Positions 1-10,449 of a DNA stretch of 64,000 bases are shown one piece after another (the stretch's first letter is position 1; each line of letters starts with the position of its first letter). Origin of the DNA: Colwellia psychrerythraea 34H (GTDB taxonomy: Bacteria > Pseudomonadota > Gammaproteobacteria > Enterobacterales > Alteromonadaceae); NCBI RefSeq assembly GCF_000012325.1, contig NC_003910.7, positions 1,116,001 to 1,180,000 of the forward strand, given 5' to 3'. Both the position numbers and the translations under genes were made by a program. Below the pieces are notes generated by a model that made no database searches, was not told where the DNA came from, and saw nothing but the letters and a program-made list of their open reading frames with translations.

Positions 1-152
1 ACAAAGCTAGTTAAGTGCCCTATGGTATCAATCTCTGGAATTTGAAATATGCGCTTTCGTAAAACATCGGGTAAAAAATCATGCGCGAAAAGCAGTAATA
101 GAATTACGACAATGACCGTAATAAAAAAGTAATAATGCGGGCGAGCTTTCAC
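1..152 (-). CDS. VanZ-like membrane protein, N-terminal fragment
   Basis: A GTG-started minus-strand frame of about 50 codons runs off the left edge. It begins MKARPHYYFF, then one hydrophobic segment (residues about 9-22), then a stretch ending EIDTIGHLTSF. The last part resembles the D-K-x-x-H-F motif at the start of VanZ-like family proteins, which are small multi-pass membrane proteins. An in-frame stop lies at 183-185, and GTG at 152 is the only standard start after it; the ribosome binding site is poor. The family call rests on a short stretch, and the rest of the gene is outside the window. It is divergent from yajQ. Confidence 0.5.
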   Translation of the reverse strand, partial: MKARPHYYFFITVIVVILLLLFAHDFLPDVLRKRIFQIPEIDTIGHLTSF

Positions 153-354
153 AAGTAATCTGCAATTAACTAAGTAAGTTATTCAATATTAGCATGATTA
201 ACACAGTATTTCTTGTTGCACTTTTCTGTCCTGCATTATCGTTAAGTTGCTGCATAACATATTTTCTTGCTTCAATTGTTACTTTAGTTGCGTGCATTAA
301 ACGTGAAGGTATAATAGCGGTATTGAGTTAATCCAACCTACATAGAGAAAAATT

Positions 355-837
355 ATGCCATCAATGGATATCGTATCAGAGACTGATTTAGAAGAAGTAA
401 GAAATGCTGTCGACAATGCTAATCGTGAAATTACTACCCGATTTGATTTTCGTGGTGTTGAAGCAAGTTTTGAATGGAAAAAACCTAATATTATCCTCAA
501 AGCTGAAGGTGACTTTCAATTAAAGCAAATGTGCGACTTGCTAAGAAGCCAATTAGCTAAGCGTAATGTTGATGCTAAAGCAATGGCCGTTGGAGATGCA
601 AGTGCTTCAGGTAGAAATTGGAGTCAGCAAGTAACGTTTAAAGAAGGTATAGAGCAAGATATGGCTAAGCAACTAGTGAAGCTTATCAAAGGCGAAAAGC
701 TGAAAGTACAAGCTGCGATTCAAGGTGAACAAGTTCGTGTAACAGGTAAAAAGCGTGATGAATTACAAGCGGTAATGCAATTAGTGCGTACTGCTGAGCT
801 AGAACAGTCGTTTCAGTTTACTAACTTTAAAGATTAA
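355..837 (+). CDS. yajQ: YajQ family nucleotide-binding protein (UPF0234)
   Basis: The 160-residue product opens [22 protein letters not shown] and carries the family signature [16 protein letters not shown]. It has the usual YajQ length, two ferredoxin-like alpha/beta halves. Members bind nucleotides or tRNA in vitro, and one homologue in Xanthomonas acts as a cyclic-di-GMP receptor; the role here is unproven. ATG follows a purine-rich leader (ATAGAGAAAAATT). The gene stands alone between the divergent VanZ-like gene and a strong terminator. That the window also codes PilZ and GGDEF-EAL proteins makes a cyclic-di-GMP link possible, but nothing in this sequence shows it. Confidence 0.93.
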   Translation: MPSMDIVSETDLEEVRNAVDNANREITTRFDFRGVEASFEWKKPNIILKAEGDFQLKQMCDLLRSQLAKRNVDAKAMAVGDASASGRNWSQQVTFKEGIEQDMAKQLVKLIKGEKLKVQAAIQGEQVRVTGKKRDELQAVMQLVRTAELEQSFQFTNFKD

Positions 838-870
838 AATTTAGCCAACTAAATTGTGACAACCAATTCA

Positions 871-899
871 AAACCATAACTTTAGTTATGGTTTTTTTT
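871..899 (+). terminator. Rho-independent terminator of yajQ
   Basis: A perfect 10-bp stem (AAACCATAAC / GTTATGGTTT) with a four-base loop is followed by a run of T, about 35 bases after the yajQ stop. Confidence 0.9.
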
Positions 900-1010
900 A
901 TGTTGGTTAAAATTAAAAGCATAATTGATCTAAATACTTCTATTGAAGCGTATTGTAGGTTTTGAATAGCATTTTAGTCTTTGAATAGTATATTAACCTA
1001 AGGAAAGTAA

Positions 1011-1775
1011 ATGAAATATCTGGCCCTTTGTTGGAGCCTAGCATTATTGAGTAGTGCTGTGTTTGCGGACGGAGATAGAGGAGACGTTAGAGAGCGTATT
1101 GAACCGAAAGGTTTTTTGTATGGCTTAGGTTTAGGTATCAACCAAGAGATATATTCTGGCTATGATTATCGAGTCATTCCTTTACCTATTATAGGTTACC
1201 GAGGTGATAATTTTCGTGTTTTAGGGCCCTTCGTTAGTTATGATGCATTGGAATTTTCTGATATTGAATTGACTGTGCAGATCGCCCCTCGATTTCAAGG
1301 CTTTGATGAGTCTGACAGTTTTATTTTTGAAAATATGCAAGAAAGAAAGTTTTCTATGGATGCTGGATTAGGACTTTCTTATCAGAAGAAGGACTGGAAA
1401 ATAGGCCTTTCAAGCATGTTTGATGTACTTGGCAGATCTAATGGTTATGAAGCTAAAGCTAACATCTCGCGTGTGTTTCGCAAAGGTCCTTTGTTCTTTG
1501 AACCCAGTTTAAGTGTCAGCTATTTAGACAGCAATCATGTTGATTATTATTATGGTGTGAAGGCAAACGAAACTAATGAATTTACATCTCAATATCTTGG
1601 TAAATCCGCACTAAATACTACTATTTCTTTATCCTTGGCCACGCCCATTTTTTTAGGTGGCTTTACCCGTATTGTAGTTGATTACACTTGGTATGATTCA
1701 GTAATAACCAATAGCCCATTGGTTGAAGATGAAGCTAATATGAGTGCTCGTTTTCTCTTTAGTAAGTTTTTTTAA
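1011..1775 (+). CDS. MipA/OmpV family outer-membrane protein
   Basis: The 254-residue protein starts with a typical signal peptide (MKYLALCWSLALLSSAVFA, cleavage likely after residue 19). Alternating-residue beta strands follow, and it ends with phenylalanine (FSKFF), the C-terminal signature of outer-membrane beta-barrels. The FLYGLGLGINQEIYSGYDYR entry, RGDNFRVLGPFVSYD and the central YYYGVKANET segment fit the MipA/OmpV family. In E. coli MipA is a scaffold between lytic transglycosylase MltA and PBP1B; OmpV-like members are of less clear function. A good ribosome binding site (AAGGAAAG) precedes ATG. The gene is monocistronic and ends in a hairpin. Confidence 0.85.
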   Translation: MKYLALCWSLALLSSAVFADGDRGDVRERIEPKGFLYGLGLGINQEIYSGYDYRVIPLPIIGYRGDNFRVLGPFVSYDALEFSDIELTVQIAPRFQGFDESDSFIFENMQERKFSMDAGLGLSYQKKDWKIGLSSMFDVLGRSNGYEAKANISRVFRKGPLFFEPSLSVSYLDSNHVDYYYGVKANETNEFTSQYLGKSALNTTISLSLATPIFLGGFTRIVVDYTWYDSVITNSPLVEDEANMSARFLFSKFF

Positions 1776-1781
1776 CTATAT

Positions 1782-1812
1782 CACGGCATTTTAGACTAGC
1801 TAAAATGTCGTG
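1782..1812 (+). terminator. Hairpin terminator after the MipA/OmpV gene
   Basis: A 13-bp stem (CACGGCATTTTAG / CTAAAATGTCGTG, one G-T pair) with a 5-base loop begins 7 bases after the stop codon and is followed by a T-rich tail. Confidence 0.75.
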
Positions 1813-2220
1813 TTGTTTTCTTTGAAGTATTACTTACCTCAAACGACTTCTCGACATTTTTAATTCAATAGCTACTTTAGGCAATGATGGTAACTTATTG
1901 TCAATTGTCATTATTAGTCCGATTGCTATAACTCACCTGAAAATGATCACTTATTTAGTGCGATTAATGTAAGTATTCGTGGGATTAATAACTCACTTAA
2001 GCAGATGTACCAAGGGAATTAGCTCTAATATCTAGCAAGATTATTTATATTTATTATTTGCTGATATGAATAAAAGGGGAAAAAAGGCTCTATAATTGAT
2101 AGACATCATTATGGGCTATATACATGTTTGAGCTCTATCCAGAAAAGGCTAAACATGGCGTTAAGTACTGTAATAGGTGGTTATTAGCTCGATTTATGAT
2201 TTAGACGATAAAAACAGTAT
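1813..2220. other. Intergenic stretch without a recognisable gene
   Basis: About 400 bases between the MipA/OmpV terminator and the MetJ operator of metA. I see no credible open frame, RNA gene or repeat in it. An isolated 8-base half match to a met box (AGACATCA) lies at 2101-2108 but is too weak to call. Confidence 0.4.
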
Positions 2221-2244
2221 AGACGTCTATACGTTTAGATGTTG
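2221..2244 (+). promoter_or_regulatory. Tandem MetJ operator (met boxes) upstream of metA
   Basis: Three consecutive 8-mers read AGACGTCT, ATACGTTT and AGATGTTG. The first equals the met-box consensus exactly and the others match it at five or more positions, the tandem arrangement MetJ requires. They lie about 70 bases upstream of the metA start, and the last box overlaps a TTGACA hexamer at 2242-2247. Inference: MetJ with S-adenosylmethionine represses metA. No similar array is visible upstream of metH or mesX. Confidence 0.8.
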
Positions 2245-2312
2245 ACATATCTAGTGATCTAAGTAACAGTATAACTCTTAATTATTATGTGTATTTTTTG
2301 TTAGGTAGCGTC

Positions 2313-3260
2313 ATGCCCATTAAAATTCCCGACCAATTACCAGCGTTATCAATTTTAGATAATGAAAATATTTTTGTTATGTCTGAGAACCGAGCAGCAT
2401 CTCAAGAAATTCGTCCAATGCAAGTCGCTATTCTCAACTTAATGCCGAATAAAATTGAAACTGAAGTGCAGATATTGCGCATGCTGTCTAATACACCGTT
2501 ACAGATAAATATTGAATTTATTCGTATACATAAAAATGTGTCCAAAAATACGCCAGAAGAGCATCTAGAAAACTTTTACCATTTGTTTGATGATATAAAA
2601 CACAAACAATACGATGGTCTAATCATCACAGGTGCTCCGCTAGCTTTGCTTGATTATTCGCAAGTGAAATTTTGGGATAAAATTTGTGAAGTGTTTGATT
2701 GGGCAGAAAAAAATGTAACTTCAACCATGTTCTCATGTTGGGCTGCACACGCTGCGTTATATCATCACTACGGTTTAAACCGTCATTTGCGCAAAGAAAA
2801 ACTTTCTGGTGTGTTTAAACACAAACCGCTTGATGATAAAGAGTCATTAACGAGAGGATTTGATGAAAACTTTAATGTGCCACATTCTCGTTATGGTTAC
2901 ATTGATAAATCAGATTATGAAAGCATTCCTCAAATACAGATATTAGCTGAATCTGCTGATGCAGGTGTATATTTAGCTGCCAGTAAAAACAAACAGCAAG
3001 TGTATTTGACGGGTCATCCTGAATACGATGCAAGCACATTGCATGAAGAATATTTACGAGATAGTAATAAAAGTGCTGATACTGCTTTACCCAAAAATTA
3101 TTATCAAGATGATGACGCCAGCAAATCACCCGTTGGCTCATGGCGTAGTCATGGTAGTTTGCTCTATACTAATTGGCTTAACTACTATGTTTATCAAATG
3201 ACGCCATATCAATTAGATGCTTCAAATATTAGAGCTATTCACCCTGATACTGTTATTTAG
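2313..3260 (+). CDS. metA: Homoserine O-acyltransferase (O-succinyltransferase type)
   Basis: MetA acylates homoserine, the first committed step of methionine synthesis. I place the start at ATG 2313, giving 315 residues beginning MPIKIPDQLP, which aligns with the E. coli N-terminus; an upstream in-frame GTG at 2289 would add eight non-conserved residues. The nucleophilic cysteine is Cys142 (TSTMFSCWAAHAA), with the conserved SRY and GHPEYD (catalytic His and Glu) motifs further on. Residue 111, Gly in E. coli MetA and linked to succinyl- versus acetyl-CoA choice, is Ala here (GAPLALLDY), so the acyl donor is predicted but not certain. A MetJ operator lies upstream. Confidence 0.95.
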   Translation: MPIKIPDQLPALSILDNENIFVMSENRAASQEIRPMQVAILNLMPNKIETEVQILRMLSNTPLQINIEFIRIHKNVSKNTPEEHLENFYHLFDDIKHKQYDGLIITGAPLALLDYSQVKFWDKICEVFDWAEKNVTSTMFSCWAAHAALYHHYGLNRHLRKEKLSGVFKHKPLDDKESLTRGFDENFNVPHSRYGYIDKSDYESIPQIQILAESADAGVYLAASKNKQQVYLTGHPEYDASTLHEEYLRDSNKSADTALPKNYYQDDDASKSPVGSWRSHGSLLYTNWLNYYVYQMTPYQLDASNIRAIHPDTVI

Positions 3261-3272
3261 TTTTCACTAAAA

Positions 3273-3298
3273 GACCAACTAATATTAATTAGTTGGTC
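3273..3298 (+). terminator. Hairpin between metA and metH
   Basis: An 11-bp perfect stem (GACCAACTAAT / ATTAGTTGGTC, loop ATTA) lies 12 bases after the metA stop. The T-tract after it is interrupted, so it may be a weak terminator or an mRNA 3' end stabiliser, separating metA from metH. Confidence 0.55.
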
Positions 3299-3354
3299 AC
3301 TATTATTTATCTTAGTCAGCCATTAAATAACTTTCGACACAGCGGAAAAAGAAC

Positions 3355-6300
3355 ATGAAAAAATCATCATCATTTGCCTTATTTGAGCAACAGTTAGCAA
3401 AAAACATTTTAATTTTAGATGGTGCAATGGGCACCATGATCCAAGCATATAAATTTGAAGAGCAAGACTTTAGAGCGGAACGCTTTGCTGATTGGCATAC
3501 CGATGTAAAAGGCAATAACGATATGTTAGTGCTTACTCAACCTGAAATCATTAAAGCGATTCATCTTGAGTATCTTGAAGCCGGCGCTGATATTCTTGAA
3601 ACGAATACGTTTAACGCAACAACGATTGCCATGGCCGATTACGACATGCAAGAGTATAGCGCTGAGATTAACCGTGTTGCTGCTCAAATAGCGCGAGAAG
3701 CGGCTGATGAGTACACTAAAAAGAACCCAGATCGTCCTCGTTTTGTTGCGGGTGTTTTAGGGCCAACAAACCGAACTTGTTCGATTTCTCCTGATGTCAA
3801 CGATCCTGCATATCGTAACGTTACCTTTGATGAGCTAAAAGATGCTTACATTGAATCCACGTTAGCTTTGATTGAAGGCGGTAGTGACATTATTTTAATC
3901 GAAACTATTTTCGATACCTTAAATGCTAAAGCGGCAGTATTTGCAGTAGAAACTGTATTTGACCAATTAGGTGAGCGTTTACCTGTAATGATTTCAGGTA
4001 CTATTACTGATGCCTCGGGTCGTACTCTATCAGGACAAACCACAGAAGCTTTTTACAATTCATTACGTCATGCAAAGCCTGTTTCCTTTGGTCTTAACTG
4101 TGCCTTAGGTCCCGTTGAATTACGCCAGTATGTTGCTGAATTAAGCCGTATTTGTGATACGGCTGTTTCTGCCCATCCTAATGCGGGTTTACCAAATGCC
4201 TTCGGTGAGTATGATTTCACCGTTGAAGACATGAACACTCATGTAGAAGAGTGGGCTTCATCAGGCTTTTTAAATATCATTGGTGGCTGTTGTGGTACCA
4301 CGCCTGAGCATATCAGAGGCATGGCTGACTCAGTTGCAAAAATAAAACCGCGTAAAGTTGAAAAACGTGAAATTGCCTGTCGCTTATCTGGTTTAGAAGC
4401 ATTAACCATTAACAAAGATAGCTTGTTTGTAAACGTGGGCGAACGTACCAATGTTACCGGCTCTGCCATGTTTAAGCGCTTAATTGTTGAAGAAGATTAC
4501 GATAAAGCTATCTCTGTAGCTCTACAACAAGTAGAAAATGGCGCGCAGATTATTGATATCAACATGGATGAAGGCATGTTGGACTCAAAAACCGCCATGG
4601 TGCGTTTTTTGAACCTGATTGCTGGCGAACCAGATATTGCTAAAGTGCCGATCATGATTGACTCCTCTAAGTGGGATATCATTGAAGCGGGCCTGAAATG
4701 TATTCAAGGTAAAGGCATTGTTAACTCTATCAGCTTAAAAGAGGGCGAAGAAAACTTCCGTCACCAAGCTGAATTGCTTCGTCGTTACGGCGCGGCTGTT
4801 ATTGTTATGGCATTTGATGAAGAAGGACAAGCTGATACGCGTAAGCGTAAATATGAAATTTGTCATCGTGCTTATCATATGTTGGTTGATGAAATTGGTT
4901 ACCCGCCAGAAGATATTATTTTTGACCCGAATATTTTTGCTGTCGCCACAGGTATTGAAGAGCACAATAACTACGCGGTCGATTTTATCGAAGCAGTTGA
5001 TGACATTAAGAAAAATCTACCTTATGCGATGATTTCAGGTGGTGTATCTAACGTTTCTTTCTCATTTAGAGGAAACAACCCAGTGCGTGAAGCCATTCAC
5101 GCAGTCTTTTTATACTATGCCATTAAAAATGGTATGGACATGGGGATTGTTAACGCTGGCCAATTAGCTATTTATTCAGACTTACCAGCAAATCTAAAAC
5201 AAGCGGTAGAAGACGTTATTCAAAATAAGGATGATGGTGCGACTGAACGCTTACTTGATATTGCGCAAGAGTTTCATGGTAAAGCTGGCGGACAAGCCTC
5301 AAAGACTGATTTAACTTGGCGAGAATTACCGATTAACGCACGTTTATCTCATGCGTTAGTTAAAGGTATTAATGAATTTATTATTGAGGATACCGAAGAA
5401 GCTCGTTTAGCGTCAGAGAAACCATTAGATGTAATTGAAGGGCCATTGATGGATGGCATGAATACCGTCGGTGATTTATTTGGTGCGGGTGAAATGTTCT
5501 TACCGCAAGTGGTAAAATCAGCCCGTGTAATGAAACAAGCGGTTGCTTATTTAAACCCTTACATCGAAGAGGGAAAAACTGAAATAAGCACCAACGGTAA
5601 AGTATTGCTCGCGACGGTAAAAGGCGATGTACACGATATCGGGAAAAACATTGTTGGCGTAGTGCTGCAATGTAATAACTACGAAATTATAGATCTTGGC
5701 GTGATGGTTTCATGCGATGATATTTTACGTGTTGCTAAAGAAGAAAACGTCGATATCATCGGTTTATCGGGCTTGATCACACCGTCGCTTGATGAAATGG
5801 TTTATGTTGCTAAAGAAATGAAACGTACAGGCTTGAAACTGCCTCTATTAATTGGCGGTGCAACCACGTCAAAAGCCCATACAGCAGTAAAAATTGAGCC
5901 GCAATATGATGAACCCGTAGTTTATGTATCAAACGCTTCACGTGCGGTATCAGTAGTAAGTAATTTATTATCAAGTGAGCATAAAGCAAAGTTCTTTGCC
6001 AGTACCCAAGAAGAATATGAACGCGTACGTGTTCGTCATTATAAAAAAGGTCCGCGCTCAAGTTTAATAAGCCTTGAAGCTGCTCGTGCTAATGCTACTA
6101 AAATTAATTTTGAAGATTATACGCCTAAAAAACCTAACAAACTGGGTGTAACTGTCCTTGATAATATCGATTTGAATGAAGTTAGAAAATATATTGATTG
6201 GACGCCATTTTTCATGACATGGCAAATGTCTGGTAAGTATCCGCTTATTTTAAAACATGAAGTGATTGGTGTTGAAGCAACAAGCTTATTTAATGATGCT

Positions 6301-7047
6301 AACGCCATGCTTGATGATGTTATTAATAATAAAAAAATATGTGCTAGAGCAGTATTTGGTTTGTTTCCTGCAAACAGTAATCAAGATGATATACAGCTAT
6401 ACACAGATGAAAGTCGCAGCGATAAATTAATGAGACTTCACCAACTACGTCAACAAAGTAAAAAACCAGCAGGGCAGTTTAACCGTTGTTTAGCGGATTA
6501 TATCGCACCAGAAGACTCAGGCATTGAAGATTATGTTGGTGCTTTTGCTGTGTCAGCAGGTTTTGGTGTTGAAGATTTAGTCAAAGTTTTTGATGCAGAT
6601 CACGATGCCTATAATTCAATATTACTTAAAGCGGTAGCGGATAGATTAGCGGAAGCGAGTGCTGAATATTTACATGAGAAAGTGCGTAAAGAATATTGGG
6701 GTTTTGCCCCTGATGAAGATTTAAATAATGACGCGTTAATTCGCGAAAGTTATCAAGGTATTCGACCTGCACCAGGATATCCTGCTTGTCCTGAGCATAC
6801 TGAGAAAGGTTTATTGTGGGAGTTACTCAATGTTAAAGAAAACATTGATATGGACCTCACCTCAAGTTATGCGATGTGGCCAGGTGCTGCAGTGAGTGGT
6901 TGGTACTTCTCGCACCCAGAGTCTAAATACTTCGCGGTAGCAAAATTAGCTAAAGATCAGGTGCTAGATTATGCAGTTCGTAAAGGATTTACCTTAGAGC
7001 AAGCAGAACGTTGGTTATCTGCAAACTTAGACTATGAACCAGAGTAA
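3355..7047 (+). CDS. metH: Cobalamin-dependent methionine synthase
   Basis: The 1230-residue protein transfers the methyl group of 5-methyltetrahydrofolate to homocysteine through methylcobalamin. All four modules are present. The homocysteine domain has zinc ligands Cys249 (GLNCALGP) and Cys312-Cys313 ([10 protein letters not shown]). The folate domain (about 360-630) contains [11 protein letters not shown]. The B12 domain has the lower axial ligand His760 in DVHDIGKN. The C-terminal reactivation domain (about 900-1230) contains [15 protein letters not shown]. Length matches E. coli MetH (1227). The ribosome binding site is GGAAAAAGAAC before ATG. No B12 riboswitch precedes it. It depends on the corrinoid genes found at 48.8-55.5 kb. 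Confidence 0.98.
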   Translation: MKKSSSFALFEQQLAKNILILDGAMGTMIQAYKFEEQDFRAERFADWHTDVKGNNDMLVLTQPEIIKAIHLEYLEAGADILETNTFNATTIAMADYDMQEYSAEINRVAAQIAREAADEYTKKNPDRPRFVAGVLGPTNRTCSISPDVNDPAYRNVTFDELKDAYIESTLALIEGGSDIILIETIFDTLNAKAAVFAVETVFDQLGERLPVMISGTITDASGRTLSGQTTEAFYNSLRHAKPVSFGLNCALGPVELRQYVAELSRICDTAVSAHPNAGLPNAFGEYDFTVEDMNTHVEEWASSGFLNIIGGCCGTTPEHIRGMADSVAKIKPRKVEKREIACRLSGLEALTINKDSLFVNVGERTNVTGSAMFKRLIVEEDYDKAISVALQQVENGAQIIDINMDEGMLDSKTAMVRFLNLIAGEPDIAKVPIMIDSSKWDIIEAGLKCIQGKGIVNSISLKEGEENFRHQAELLRRYGAAVIVMAFDEEGQADTRKRKYEICHRAYHMLVDEIGYPPEDIIFDPNIFAVATGIEEHNNYAVDFIEAVDDIKKNLPYAMISGGVSNVSFSFRGNNPVREAIHAVFLYYAIKNGMDMGIVNAGQLAIYSDLPANLKQAVEDVIQNKDDGATERLLDIAQEFHGKAGGQASKTDLTWRELPINARLSHALVKGINEFIIEDTEEARLASEKPLDVIEGPLMDGMNTVGDLFGAGEMFLPQVVKSARVMKQAVAYLNPYIEEGKTEISTNGKVLLATVKGDVHDIGKNIVGVVLQCNNYEIIDLGVMVSCDDILRVAKEENVDIIGLSGLITPSLDEMVYVAKEMKRTGLKLPLLIGGATTSKAHTAVKIEPQYDEPVVYVSNASRAVSVVSNLLSSEHKAKFFASTQEEYERVRVRHYKKGPRSSLISLEAARANATKINFEDYTPKKPNKLGVTVLDNIDLNEVRKYIDWTPFFMTWQMSGKYPLILKHEVIGVEATSLFNDANAMLDDVINNKKICARAVFGLFPANSNQDDIQLYTDESRSDKLMRLHQLRQQSKKPAGQFNRCLADYIAPEDSGIEDYVGAFAVSAGFGVEDLVKVFDADHDAYNSILLKAVADRLAEASAEYLHEKVRKEYWGFAPDEDLNNDALIRESYQGIRPAPGYPACPEHTEKGLLWELLNVKENIDMDLTSSYAMWPGAAVSGWYFSHPESKYFAVAKLAKDQVLDYAVRKGFTLEQAERWLSANLDYEPE

Positions 7048-7125
7048 GCTGAACCAGAATAAACTGAGTCGTTTAAATAGGTGAACTGATTACCTATTTA
7101 AGTTACACAAGTTGAGACTAATAAA

Positions 7126-7160
7126 AAAGGCTGCACCATGTTTATCATGGTGCAGCCTTT
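7126..7160. terminator. Bidirectional terminator between metH and hpf
   Basis: A 15-bp stem (AAAGGCTGCACCATG with its complement) is flanked by an A-run on the left and T-rich sequence on the right. It lies between convergent metH and hpf, so it can stop transcription from both sides. Confidence 0.85.
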
Positions 7161-7266
7161 TCGTTTTCTAGTTAATGCTTTTTAGTAAAATGAATTTTGC
7201 TGGTAATGTATTACGTTATTACAAGCACTTTACTGGCCTTGGCTTATGCCTTAGCTCATATCTAAA

Positions 7267-7602
7267 TTATGCTGATTGATATAAGTCTGTTTGTGGTACT
7301 TCAAACTTATTATTGAATTTGGCGGATAATACTCCTTTACGATGTGCTAGTGCTGATTGTAGTTTTTTTGCTACTTTTGCAATGGCAACATAAAGTTGTT
7401 TGTCAGAAGCATTTACGGTTACTTTTTCACCTTCATACAGTGTGGTTACTTCAAGTTTTTGCAGATGCGGTTCAACGGTAATGGTCGAGTTAAGCGTCAT
7501 AATTGACGGATAATGTTTAGAGATTTTCGCAAACTTATTCTCGATAGATTGCTTGATACCTTCAGTTATTTCAACGTGGTGTCCAGAAATTTTAATCTTC
7601 AT
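7267..7602 (-). CDS. hpf: Ribosome hibernation promoting factor / RaiA family
   Basis: The 111-residue protein (MKIKISGHHVEITEGIKQSI) is a short-type ribosome-associated inhibitor. These proteins bind the 30S decoding region and either promote 100S dimers (HPF) or hold 70S ribosomes inactive (RaiA/YfiA) in stationary phase or cold. HKGV-type basic helix residues (KKLQSALAHRKG) are present. Its length, longer than E. coli HPF (95) and close to RaiA (113), leaves the HPF versus RaiA choice open. A strong ribosome binding site (AAGAGGTAAG) precedes ATG. Monocistronic and convergent with metH. Confidence 0.88.
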   Translation of the reverse strand: MKIKISGHHVEITEGIKQSIENKFAKISKHYPSIMTLNSTITVEPHLQKLEVTTLYEGEKVTVNASDKQLYVAIAKVAKKLQSALAHRKGVLSAKFNNKFEVPQTDLYQSA

Positions 7603-7942
7603 AGTCTTACCTCTTTTGTTATCTTTAACTTTATCTGTGTCGTTATCTTCAATTTCATAATCCTCCTTCAGTCATAAAAATGCAATAGAAAAATGGTAGA
7701 TAAATGCAATTAAATGTAACCCGATTTTTAGGGTTTTTTGGGCATGAAATATGCTAATAAAAAACTAATAAATAATTGAGTTGTTATTCAAAGAATTAAT
7801 TAAACCAAAAATGACAAAGCAAAAAAAACGGCAAGTAACTTAAGTTACTTGCCGTTTGAGTTGTTCGATATAACCAATTTATAGGAGTTAACTCCTAGTA
7901 GTTAATCCCTAATAGTTAATCCCAAAGCTAAAACTGAACAGG
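7603..7942. other. Intergenic region upstream of hpf
   Basis: This 340-base stretch holds the hpf leader and promoter region on the right of hpf and, at 7822-7857, the terminator of the peptidase gene. I see no open frame that looks coding. Confidence 0.5.
7822..7857 (-). terminator. Terminator of the dipeptidyl peptidase gene
   Basis: A near-perfect palindrome (ACGGCAAGTAACTT and its complement) is preceded on the plus strand by eight A, giving a T-run after the hairpin on the minus strand, about 85 bases past the stop at 7943. Confidence 0.85.
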
Positions 7943-10201
7943 TTATTTAAAGTGTCTATCAAAGAAGTCCATGATAGTCGCGTTTAAATGCACTTTTACT
8001 TTTTTACCACGCATACTGTGTTTACTACCTGGGTAGGTCATCAGTTCGAATAATTTACCTTCATCTTGTAAGGCTTTAATTAATTTCGTGGTATTGGTAA
8101 ACAATACGTTGTCATCAGCCATGCCATGATAAACCATCATTGGACCGCTTAAGCCAGAAACATAAGGAAATACACTGCTTTGCTGATAGCCTGCAGCATT
8201 CACATTAGGGTGATTTAAATAACGTTCAGTGTAATGTGTATCGTAGAGCATCCAATCTGTTACAGGCGCGCCACTTACACCGGCTTTAAAGTAATCGCCT
8301 GCTTTGAACATAGTCATTAAAGCCATATAACCACCGTATGAATGACCAAAAACACCAATGCGTTCTTTATCAACATAGGGCAGAGTGTGGAGATATTTCA
8401 CACCCGTAATTTGGTCGGCAACTTCAACTTGGCCTAACGTCTCATAGATTGGAAATTCAAACGCGGTACCACGGTAGTTAGAGCCTCGATTATCAAGCTG
8501 ATAAACAATATAACCCTGTTGTAACATGTATTGAGTTATATCAGCGCCTTGCCATTTATTCGTGACCAGTTGTGCGTGAGGGCCGCCATAAACTCTAACA
8601 ATGACAGGGTACTTTTTGCCTGGTTGCATGTTCTTAGGCTTATAAAGTTTGTAGTACAAATCAGCTTTTCCATCATCTGATTTTAATGAACCAAATTCAG
8701 GCATGACTAAGCCATTATAATAAGGTGCTACAGGGTGCTCTGGCGTTACTTTATTTTCAGCTAACCAAGTAATATGTTCACCATTCGCCGAGTGTAAACT
8801 TACCTGTTTAGGTGTTTTAGTATTTGAGAAACTATCAATATAACTTTCGCTGGTTTGACTGAAGTTTATGCTATGAAAGCCGTTGCGTTTAGTTATACGT
8901 TGTACATTTTCAGGTGATTTACCGCTAAGAGGAACTTTATATAAGTGACGTTCAAGGGGAGTATCAGCACGACCGGTAAAGTAAACCCAACCATTCTTTT
9001 CATCTACACGTGTTAGTGAATCAACTACCCACTCGCCTTTGGTTAACTGAGAAATTAACTCACCTTTTAAGTTGTAATGGTAAAGGTGCTTGTAGCCGTC
9101 GCGTTCTGAAGCCCAGATAAAGGTTTTATTGTCACTTAAAAAAGTTAAATCTTTATGCAAGTTAAGCCAATGGCTAGATTTTTCTACTAGTAAGGTTTTT
9201 TGGCGACGTTTTTTTAAATTGTACGTTTTTAATGTTAACGTTTTTTGGTCACGACTTTGTAATTGGTAAGATACCTTTTTACTATCACTAAGCCACTTTA
9301 CTCGTGGGATATAAATATCCTTATTATCACCTAACTCAACAAAACGGATTTTTTTACCTTTAATGTCAGTAACGGCTAGTTGAATATGAACATTATTAGT
9401 CCCTGTTGCAGGGTAACGCTGTTCAATTAGCTCAATTTTTTCAGCGTATATCTCGTTACGAATAACCGTTTTTACTGGGGTCTCATCGACACGTAAAAAA
9501 GCAATGTGCTTTTCATTTGGCGACCACCAATAACCGGTCATACGCGACATTTCTTCTTGAGCAACAAATTCACTCATACCATTTTTAATGGTGCCACCGC
9601 CATCGATGGTAAGTTGGCGCTCTTCACCGGAAGCAATATTTAATACATAAATGTTTTGCTCACGAATATAAGAAACAAAATTGCCTTGAGGTGAGAATTT
9701 TACATCAGTTTCAAAACCGGCTGTTTCAGTTAAGCGTTTAGCTGTTTTTGTTGTTAAATGGTAGTAGTAAATATCACCATTAAGCGGGAACAGTAATGCA
9801 CTACCGTCTTGCGAAAATTGGTATTCCATAATGCCAACACCATAGATACGTTGGCGTTCACGGCGTGCTTTTTCTTCGTCAGATAAGTTTTCAGGGCCAC
9901 TAAATAATGATTGAGAATCAACAAGCAGTTTATTTTCTTTACTGGCTAAATTGTATTCCCACAAATCATAACGGTTTAGATCTTCTGCTTTACCTTGGAG
10001 GTAAGTTACCCGTGTTCCGTCTGGAGAAAATTTCAATGACTTGGGTGTTTGACCATTAAGAGAAGGCGAACTATAAATGCGCTCAATGGTTAATTGCTCT
10101 GCGCTAGGCACTTTGACTTTTTCATCACTTGCATTTGCACTCAAAGGTAAAGCTAATGAGCAAAGGAGAGAGAAAAGTGCTTTTTTAACAGTAAATTTCA
10201 T
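7943..10201 (-). CDS. Dipeptidyl peptidase IV-like serine peptidase (family S9B), exported
   Basis: The 752-residue protein has a signal peptide (MKFTVKKALFSLLCSLALPLSANA), an N-terminal beta-propeller with repeated FSPDG/FSPQG segments, and a C-terminal alpha/beta hydrolase. The catalytic triad is Ser621 (GHSYGGY), Asp696 or 697 (MADDN) and His728 (SKHSM). The EE motif that anchors the substrate amino terminus in DPP IV is present (FVAQEEMSRMTGYWWSP), as is VTDWMLYDTHYTERYL. It should release Xaa-Pro dipeptides from peptides in the periplasm or outside. DPP IV proteins usually have GWSYGG at the serine; His replaces Trp here. Monocistronic. Confidence 0.92.
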   Translation of the reverse strand: MKFTVKKALFSLLCSLALPLSANASDEKVKVPSAEQLTIERIYSSPSLNGQTPKSLKFSPDGTRVTYLQGKAEDLNRYDLWEYNLASKENKLLVDSQSLFSGPENLSDEEKARRERQRIYGVGIMEYQFSQDGSALLFPLNGDIYYYHLTTKTAKRLTETAGFETDVKFSPQGNFVSYIREQNIYVLNIASGEERQLTIDGGGTIKNGMSEFVAQEEMSRMTGYWWSPNEKHIAFLRVDETPVKTVIRNEIYAEKIELIEQRYPATGTNNVHIQLAVTDIKGKKIRFVELGDNKDIYIPRVKWLSDSKKVSYQLQSRDQKTLTLKTYNLKKRRQKTLLVEKSSHWLNLHKDLTFLSDNKTFIWASERDGYKHLYHYNLKGELISQLTKGEWVVDSLTRVDEKNGWVYFTGRADTPLERHLYKVPLSGKSPENVQRITKRNGFHSINFSQTSESYIDSFSNTKTPKQVSLHSANGEHITWLAENKVTPEHPVAPYYNGLVMPEFGSLKSDDGKADLYYKLYKPKNMQPGKKYPVIVRVYGGPHAQLVTNKWQGADITQYMLQQGYIVYQLDNRGSNYRGTAFEFPIYETLGQVEVADQITGVKYLHTLPYVDKERIGVFGHSYGGYMALMTMFKAGDYFKAGVSGAPVTDWMLYDTHYTERYLNHPNVNAAGYQQSSVFPYVSGLSGPMMVYHGMADDNVLFTNTTKLIKALQDEGKLFELMTYPGSKHSMRGKKVKVHLNATIMDFFDRHFK

Positions 10202-10449
10202 AGGAAAGTTATCTTATTAAGTTGTTTATTGGTTTGTGAAAATAGGTAATTGTGTACGCTGTGCCTATGACGTCCATGCCAATGTTTTTTAGCCCGAGCA
10301 CTTTAACAAACGCTAGTATATTAAACTAGCGTAGTGCTAAAAAAGGACCAATATTTTAAGGGATATTATCTTTAAAAATTGGTCTCAGTGTAAACAATAA
10401 TGGCAACAAACTATTTGTATAGCCTGCAAGCTATTAGGCTTTCAGCTCA

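Noticed and set aside
4802..5032. Out-of-frame 76-codon ORF inside metH
   Set aside because: Shadow of conserved metH coding sequence without its own ribosome binding site.
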